This document shows, in pieces, positions 6,912 through 10,429 of a stretch of DNA of 10,429 nt. The translations under genes and the position numbers were made by a program. Location of the stretch: positions 1 to 10,429 of the forward strand of contig CAZGWJ010000093.1 in assembly GCA_964529445.1 (NCBI GenBank), in the 5' to 3' direction. The notes beneath the pieces were generated by a model. The model was not told the DNA's origin, made no database searches, and was given only the letters and a program-made list of their open reading frames with translations. The stretch's first letter is position 1. The number at the start of each line of letters is the position of its first letter. This DNA comes from CAZGWJ01 sp964529445 (GTDB lineage: Bacteria; Oederibacteriota; Muellerivitia; Muellerivitales; Muellerivitaceae).

Positions 6912-7328
6912 ATGACGATGGGTTTCCTCGAGAAGCGCGCCTCCGAGCGCATCATCCTTTCCCTGGTCACCAAGTACAGCCTGTTGTCCGAGAACGCCTT
7001 CCGCGGATACAAGAACAATCCCGATTTCGTGAATCCCGTCGTCGTCTCCCCGTCGGGCGTGCCCCTGGGACACACGCAGGATATCTCGCAGGGTGGCATG
7101 GCCCTGGTGGGCGGCGACCTCTTCCGGGCCGGCTACAAGGTGCTGGTGTCCTTCGAACTGCCGCAATCGCCGCCGGAGATCTCCTGCGTGACCGAGGTGA
7201 AGTGGGTCCAGCAGTTCAAGGAAGGGGCGCGCACGATGTACCGGGCGGGCCTTCAATTCCTGTTGATGCGGCAGGAGGACACGGAACGGCTGAAAGCGTT
7301 CCTGGCCAACCAAGTCAATCCGCAGTAG
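6912..7328 (+). CDS. PilZ-domain protein, probable c-di-GMP receptor (paralogue 2)
   Basis: 138 residues, with GGGAG (6900-6904) seven bases before the ATG; a second ATG two codons in is possible. It carries RASER (R9, R13) and DISQGG (D57, S59, G62), so both c-di-GMP-binding motifs are intact. It matches paralogue 1 through EKR-x-x-ER, GGMALVG, FELP, a (R/K)WVQQF strand and MYRAGL-x-FLL, but differs in the loop between the motifs: residues 31-55 are rich in Pro, Val and Asn instead of Gly and Ser. The C-terminal helix also differs. The gap to paralogue 1 contains a perfect 12-base palindrome (6856-6867) but no terminator, so the pair is probably one transcript. Convergent with yjbQ. Confidence 0.88.
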   Translation: MTMGFLEKRASERIILSLVTKYSLLSENAFRGYKNNPDFVNPVVVSPSGVPLGHTQDISQGGMALVGGDLFRAGYKVLVSFELPQSPPEISCVTEVKWVQQFKEGARTMYRAGLQFLLMRQEDTERLKAFLANQVNPQ

Positions 7329-7331
7329 AAC

Positions 7332-7426
7332 AATGATGAATTTGGAATTCTGAATGAGAAATAGGGCGTGTTGTGTCGTCGTTGGAGTTTTTAAACCCGG
7401 CAATGGCTAATTCCAAATTGCTCATT
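7332..7426. repeat. Inverted pair of the A/G-rich dispersed repeat between convergent genes
   Basis: Two 18-base arms, 7332-7349 and 7409-7426, are complementary at 16 of 18 positions and share the core AATTTGGAATT. They enclose 59 bases and together fill the 111-bp gap between the converging PilZ and yjbQ genes. No GC hairpin with a T tract is present, so the paired arms might act as a weak bidirectional transcription barrier. The arms match repeat copy 1 at 2577. A small miniature-element origin is possible; no flanking target duplication was recognised. Confidence 0.55.
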
Positions 7427-7439
7427 CGCCTCCTGGGTG

Positions 7440-7862
7440 CTATTCCCCCAGGAAGTGGAGCACGACCTGTCTTTGGCGGGGTTTGTTGTCGAAATCAAGC
7501 AGGATGACCTGTTGCCAGGTGCCCAGCACGGCCTCGCCTTCCGACACGGGGAACGTCCGGCTGGTGCCGATGAGCGTGGACCTCATGTGCGAGTGCCCGT
7601 TCCCGTCATGCCAGGTCTGATCGTGGTGATAGGATCCTTCCGGCAGGATCCGATCGAGGAACTCCGGGATGTCCTTCAGGAGTCCCGGTTCGTGTTCCGT
7701 TGTCGTGATCCCCAGCGTGGACCCCACTCCCGATACCGTGAGGATCCCCTTTTCGGCACCGATTTCCTTGAGGAAGGACTGGATTCTTCCCGTGAGGTCG
7801 AAGATCTGGCAGTCGGCCCGCGAGTTCAGTTGCAGGGTCTTGAGTTCGTTGATCATGGTCAT
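7440..7862 (-). CDS. yjbQ: YjbQ / UPF0047 family protein
   Basis: 140 residues, the usual length for the family. Highly conserved YjbQ stretches are visible in order: GSTLGITTTEHEPGL (47-61), the metal-binding-type cluster HHDQTWHDGNGHSHMR (79-94), SRTFPV, GTWQQ (114-118) and DFDNKPRQR ending in GE. Family members are small trimeric barrels. Some databases name them secondary thiamine-phosphate synthase from weak in vitro activity, but the physiological role remains unsettled. The start is either the ATG at 7862 or the ATG two codons later (7856); neither has a Shine-Dalgarno. It lies 102 bp downstream of mdh on the same strand, with a large palindrome in between that may separate the two transcripts. 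Confidence 0.92.
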   Translation of the reverse strand: MTMINELKTLQLNSRADCQIFDLTGRIQSFLKEIGAEKGILTVSGVGSTLGITTTEHEPGLLKDIPEFLDRILPEGSYHHDQTWHDGNGHSHMRSTLIGTSRTFPVSEGEAVLGTWQQVILLDFDNKPRQRQVVLHFLGE

Positions 7863-7871
7863 AACGAGAGC

Positions 7872-7900
7872 ATATTACCCCCAAGACTCGAAGTCCCCAA
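7872..7900 (-). promoter_or_regulatory. Possible weak promoter of yjbQ
   Basis: Read on the minus strand, TTGGGG (7900-7895), 17 bases and TAATAT (7877-7872) resemble a weak sigma70 promoter (3/6 and 4/6 matches). The start of transcription would then fall only a few bases before the ATG, giving an almost leaderless message, which fits the missing Shine-Dalgarno. It overlaps the left arm of the palindrome. Weak evidence. Confidence 0.25.
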
Positions 7901-7959
7901 GAATGACTTTTTAGGATCGATCAAGATTCGTCGTCCTTGGGGTCTTGGGGACTTGGGGG
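7878..7959. repeat. Large imperfect palindrome of CCCCAAG words
   Basis: Two 24-base arms (7878-7901 and 7936-7959) are complementary at 20 of 24 positions, separated by 34 bases. Each arm is itself built from short CCCCAAG-type units (CTTGGGG on the other strand). It fills the gap between mdh and yjbQ. It could fold into a long hairpin in the mdh transcript and act as a 3' stabiliser or attenuator. It looks like a dispersed intergenic element rather than a classical terminator, since no T tract follows on either strand. Confidence 0.6.
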
Positions 7960-7964
7960 TCGAT

Positions 7965-8900
7965 CTATTTAAGTGCTTTCATCGTATCGCCGACAAGGGC
8001 GGCCGACTTGTCCAGCATGGCTTTCTCGTCCGGGTTCAGTTTGAACTCGTAGATCTTCTCGATCCCGTCCCGCCCCAGCTTGCAGGGGACGCCGAAGCAC
8101 ATCCCGGTAAGGCCGTATTCGCCCTCCAGGTAGGCCGAGCAGGGAACGATGAGCTTCTTGTCCCGGAGGATGGCCTCGACCATGGACCCGGCCGCGGCGC
8201 CCGGGGCGAACCAGGCGCTGGTACCCAGCAGGGACACGATCTCGCCCCCGCCTTTGCGCGTGCGGTCCAGGATGGCGTTCAGGCGATCCGGCAGGATCAG
8301 TTCCGTGACCGGCACGCCCGCCACTGTCGTGTAACGGGTCAGGGGCACCATCTCGTCGCCGTGGCCGCCCAGGACGGTGGCCTGGATGTTCTCGACGGCG
8401 ACCGAGAGCTCCGCCGCGATGAAGGATCGCATCCGGGCGCCGTCCAGAACACCGGCTTGTCCCATCACGCGGTTCTTCGGGAACCCGGACGCCTTCAAGG
8501 CCACCAAGGTCATGGTGTCGAGCGGGTTCGTCACGTTGATGAGGATGGCCCCCGGGGAGCGTTGCGCGAGTTTTTTCGCCACGTCGGCCACGATGGACTG
8601 GTTGATGGCCACCAGGTCCTCGCGGCTCATGCCGGGCTTGCGGGGAACGCCCGCCGTGATGACGCATACGTCGGAACCGGCCGTAGCGTCATAGTCCACG
8701 GCCCCGATGATGCGGCAGTTGGTGCCGGAGATGGGGTCCACTTGCGAGAGGTCGAGGGCCTTGCCCTTGGGCATGTCCTTGGTGGCGGGGATGTCCACCA
8801 GCACGAGGTCGCCCAGGTCGCGCTCGGCGCACCAGGCGGCGCAGGCCGCTCCGACGTTACCGGCACCGACGACGGTGATCTTGTTGCGGGCGAGGGGCAT
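7965..8900 (-). CDS. mdh: NAD-dependent malate dehydrogenase (LDH-like type)
   Basis: 311 residues. The start at 8900 is set by a GGAGGT eight bases upstream and by the family N-terminus; the in-frame extension to 9164 crosses the promoter and the divergent gene and is rejected. It converts malate to oxaloacetate with NAD in the citric acid cycle, in the cytoplasm. Visible motifs: the Rossmann loop GAGNVG (12-17); D36 at the end of the second strand, which favours NAD over NADP; the mobile loop VPRKPGMSRED with substrate-selecting R87 and R93 (an Arg where lactate dehydrogenases have Gln); VTNPLD (N125); LDGARMR with the relay D153 and R156; and the catalytic histidine in GGHGDEM (H180). The length and RKPGMSR loop fit the LDH-like bacterial malate dehydrogenases. 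Transcribed toward yjbQ and divergent from the acetyltransferase gene. Confidence 0.95.
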   Translation of the reverse strand: MPLARNKITVVGAGNVGAACAAWCAERDLGDLVLVDIPATKDMPKGKALDLSQVDPISGTNCRIIGAVDYDATAGSDVCVITAGVPRKPGMSREDLVAINQSIVADVAKKLAQRSPGAILINVTNPLDTMTLVALKASGFPKNRVMGQAGVLDGARMRSFIAAELSVAVENIQATVLGGHGDEMVPLTRYTTVAGVPVTELILPDRLNAILDRTRKGGGEIVSLLGTSAWFAPGAAAGSMVEAILRDKKLIVPCSAYLEGEYGLTGMCFGVPCKLGRDGIEKIYEFKLNPDEKAMLDKSAALVGDTMKALK

Positions 8901-8936
8901 GGAATGACCTCCGGGGGGAAGATGAAGCGAATCAGC

Positions 8937-8965
8937 ATGATAAGGGAAGGTTCCGTTTATGACAA
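8937..8965 (-). promoter_or_regulatory. Sigma70-like promoter of mdh
   Basis: On the minus strand TTGTCA (8965-8960), a 17-base spacer and TATCAT (8942-8937) match the consensus at 5/6 positions in each box with optimal spacing. Transcription would begin near 8930, giving a leader of about 30 bases that contains the GGAGGT of mdh. Confidence 0.65.
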
Positions 8966-8986
8966 CCGAACCAAGGGGGTTATACT
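8959..8986 (+). promoter_or_regulatory. Sigma70-like promoter of the acetyltransferase gene
   Basis: ATGACA (8959-8964), a 16-base spacer and TATACT (8981-8986) match the consensus at 5/6 positions each. Its -35 box overlaps, on the opposite strand, the -35 box of the mdh promoter by five bases, so two polymerases could hardly bind both at once. Transcription would start near 8992, about 26 bases before the ATG at 9019. Confidence 0.6.
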
Positions 8987-9018
8987 GCCGGCGTGATTCC
9001 GTCCGGCGGGGTGCGTCC

Positions 9019-9513
9019 ATGATCATCCGTTTGCTCAAGCAGGGGGAAGAGGGCCCCGCCCGGGAGTTTCTTCGGCCCTTCGGGGTCGACGGCGACGGGT
9101 TCTTTCGCGATGCCGTGGTCGCGGCCGCCGAGGAGGGGGGCGGATTCCTGGCCCTAGGCTCCATGCGCGCCGTGGAAGCCGACCGCTACGACCTGGTCGG
9201 TGTCTTCGTGCGCTCGGATCTTGCGGGACAGGGACTCGAACGTCAGATGGTGTTGACTCTGGAACTGACAGCCGAGAAGAGAAAGGCGCGCTGGTTCGGG
9301 GTCTGGTTGAGGTCCGACGCCTGCGACGATTTCTCGTACCAGGACATCAACGAGCGGATGCGCTTCGTCGAGCGAGGTTACGTCTTCCGGGCCTACCGGG
9401 CGGATCATGCGGGACCTGGGCGGCACGAGGACCGCCTGGACCGGGAACTGACCGATGTTCTGGGGGAAATGAACTCACGATGGGGACGCAAGAACATCAT
9501 TTCCCCCAATTAG
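9019..9513 (+). CDS. GNAT-like acetyltransferase
   Basis: 164 residues from the ATG at 9019. The earlier in-frame ATG at 8959 coincides with the promoter -35 box and would add a 20-residue basic extension unlike the family, so the later start is preferred although only a weak GGCGGGG precedes it. The central strand and loop LVGVFVRSDLAGQGLER (about 59-75) fits the acetyl-CoA-binding motif A of GNAT proteins (R/Q-x-x-G-x-G/A), and ERMRFVERGYVFRAYR (about 119-134) fits motif B, where the protein usually ends its fold. These enzymes move an acetyl group from acetyl-CoA to an amine on a small molecule or protein; the acceptor cannot be told. The stop codon TAG lies inside repeat copy 9508-9537, so the present C-terminus may be set by that repeat. 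Confidence 0.75.
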   Translation: MIIRLLKQGEEGPAREFLRPFGVDGDGFFRDAVVAAAEEGGGFLALGSMRAVEADRYDLVGVFVRSDLAGQGLERQMVLTLELTAEKRKARWFGVWLRSDACDDFSYQDINERMRFVERGYVFRAYRADHAGPGRHEDRLDRELTDVLGEMNSRWGRKNIISPN

Positions 9514-9537
9514 GAATGAGTAATGAGGAATGAGGAG
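9508..9537. repeat. A/G-rich dispersed intergenic repeat, copy 3
   Basis: A 30-base run of GGAATGAG and AATGAGG words resembles the repeats at 2577-2610 and 7332-7426. Its first bases supply the stop codon (9511-9513) of the acetyltransferase gene. The remaining gap to 9614 has a small ATAC-TCA-GTAT dyad (9584-9594) and a CGCG-GCTT-CGCG hairpin (9562-9573); no T tract or clear promoter. Confidence 0.55.
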
Positions 9538-9614
9538 TTGTCGGAAAAGGTCGTCTTTCTTCGCGGCTTCGCGTTGGATTTGAATACTCAGTATCTGTGC
9601 CATAAGGATCGGTA

Positions 9615-10304
9615 ATGACCGACGAGCCATTGACGCCCGAACAGTTCATGGCCAACATCCAGGAATGGGAACCCGGGCCTGAATCGCGTGGCATCCTGGA
9701 GGCGAGGCTCAAGAGCCAGGGCGTACCCGAAGCATCCGCCGCGGAACTTGCGGCCGCCATGGACCGGTGCGGCACGGCCACATTCCGCTACATGCACCTC
9801 ATCCACGCATACGCCACCACGAGGGAACTGGGGAAGGAAAATTTCCTGCCTGCCCTGGCGGAACTGGTGGGGCACCTCCAGCAGTTGCGCGAAGCCGGCG
9901 TCGGTTACGCGGAAGCTTTTCGGCGGTTCGACGAGCAGAACCGGCCGAACCTCAAGAGCGATACTTTCGACACCCTGTATTTCGACGTCATCCAGGGGCT
10001 CGACCTCAAGGAATACCTGAAAGGCGTGCTGGCCGAGGTGGGACCGGTCCTGAAAGCCATGTCCTTGGCCAGCGCGGAATTGAAGGGTACCCGCCTGGCG
10101 GACCTGTTCGAGCAATGTGTCCGTTACCATCTTTACATCCGGTACTTCCTGATGTCGGAGAAGCGCAGTCCCGAGGAGCTCTGGTCCCTCCTGTTCGACC
10201 TCTACAACCTTTTCTCGGGGGACGATGCCGGATCCATGGAAGTGATGCTGGAGGATCTGGAGGAGTTGAGGCTGGATCTGGAACGGTTGAAACGCCTCAA
10301 TTGA
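9615..10304 (+). CDS. Helical protein of unknown function
   Basis: 229 residues, preceded by AAGGAT (9604-9609) five bases before the ATG. I do not recognise a family. The sequence is strongly acidic and predicted to be almost wholly alpha-helical: long Leu/Glu/Ala-rich stretches, no signal peptide, no membrane segment, one helix rich in aromatic residues (RYHLYIRYFLMSEKR, about 170-184), and a C-terminal amphipathic heptad-like helix (EVMLEDLEELRLDLERLKR) that could form a coiled coil. Only two Cys. Codon use agrees with its neighbours and Shine-Dalgarno and frame are intact, so it is a real gene. It is probably cytoplasmic; a protein-interaction role is only a guess. It follows the acetyltransferase gene by 101 bp and converges with the gene at the right edge, 18 bp away. 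Confidence 0.75.
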   Translation: MTDEPLTPEQFMANIQEWEPGPESRGILEARLKSQGVPEASAAELAAAMDRCGTATFRYMHLIHAYATTRELGKENFLPALAELVGHLQQLREAGVGYAEAFRRFDEQNRPNLKSDTFDTLYFDVIQGLDLKEYLKGVLAEVGPVLKAMSLASAELKGTRLADLFEQCVRYHLYIRYFLMSEKRSPEELWSLLFDLYNLFSGDDAGSMEVMLEDLEELRLDLERLKRLN

Positions 10305-10322
10305 ACGTTTGTTTCAAGTTCA

Positions 10323-10427
10323 TCAGGTAGCCCTCCAAGACACGACCTTTGTGCGCTCCTCGGGGAAGGGCTCGATGAGTGTGCGCTGCGGGAAGGGAAT
10401 TTGAAAGACGCGTCTTAGGTCGCCGAT
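10323..10427 (-). CDS. C-terminal end of an unidentified protein (truncated by window edge)
   Basis: On the minus strand one frame is open from the window edge to a TGA at 10323-10325, giving 34 residues that read like a normal protein end (IGDLRRVFQIPFPQR, then EPFPEERTKVVSWRAT). Of the other two frames one has an early stop and the other a less protein-like composition. Too short to identify. Its start lies to the right of the window. Confidence 0.55.
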   Translation of the reverse strand: MGDLRRVFQIPFPQRTLIEPFPEERTKVVSWRAT

Positions 10428-10429
10428 GC

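Noticed and set aside
7437..8996. 519-codon open frame on the plus strand
   Set aside because: It is antisense to both yjbQ and mdh, which are unmistakable; its product is His/Gly/Asp-rich and crosses a palindrome and a promoter region.
8901..9164. In-frame N-terminal extension of malate dehydrogenase
   Set aside because: The added 88 residues are basic, low complexity and overlap the divergent acetyltransferase gene; the start at 8900 has a proper Shine-Dalgarno and the family N-terminus.

Overview
The window is a GC-rich (roughly 60%) stretch of bacterial chromosome with short intergenic gaps, good Shine-Dalgarno sequences on several genes and sigma70-like promoters. Three things mark it as an environmental, probably uncultured lineage rather than a familiar model group: secreted proteins with long Thr-Pro linkers (TPTxTxTPT type), dispersed short intergenic repeats, and tandem single-domain PilZ proteins. 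Thr-Pro linkers of this style are common in metagenome-derived candidate phyla, but I cannot assign a phylum from the sequence alone.

Left region (1-2753): the 3' end of a large secreted modular protein. It alternates a beta-rich repeat module (three copies) with PPC-like beta-sandwich modules (two copies), joined by Thr-Pro linkers. A rho-independent terminator and two kinds of intergenic repeat follow. Middle-left (2754-4624, minus strand): a small Cys-rich lipoprotein that also carries Thr-Pro segments, followed 47 bp downstream by a membrane-anchored calcineurin-like metallophosphoesterase. They may form one transcription unit. Divergent from these, at 4741-6288 (+), is an exported family GH5 glycoside hydrolase with a beta-rich insertion in its catalytic barrel.

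Middle-right (6416-7328, +): two tandem PilZ-domain proteins, both with intact c-di-GMP-binding motifs, clearly paralogues. On the minus strand follow yjbQ (7440-7862) and the malate dehydrogenase gene mdh (7965-8900), separated by a large imperfect palindrome. mdh is divergent from a GNAT-like acetyltransferase (9019-9513, +), and the two appear to use back-to-back promoters with overlapping -35 boxes. A helical protein of unknown function (9615-10304, +) follows, and the C-terminal end of a minus-strand gene enters from the right edge.

The genes do not form one pathway. The coherent themes are cell-surface or secreted proteins (modular PPC protein, lipoprotein, GH5), c-di-GMP signalling (PilZ pair) and core metabolism (mdh). 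I found no CRISPR array, tRNA, rRNA, transposase or clear novel multi-gene system. The most unusual material is the modular secreted protein with its internal composition shift, the GH5 insertion, the PilZ pair, the shared divergent promoter and the dispersed repeats.
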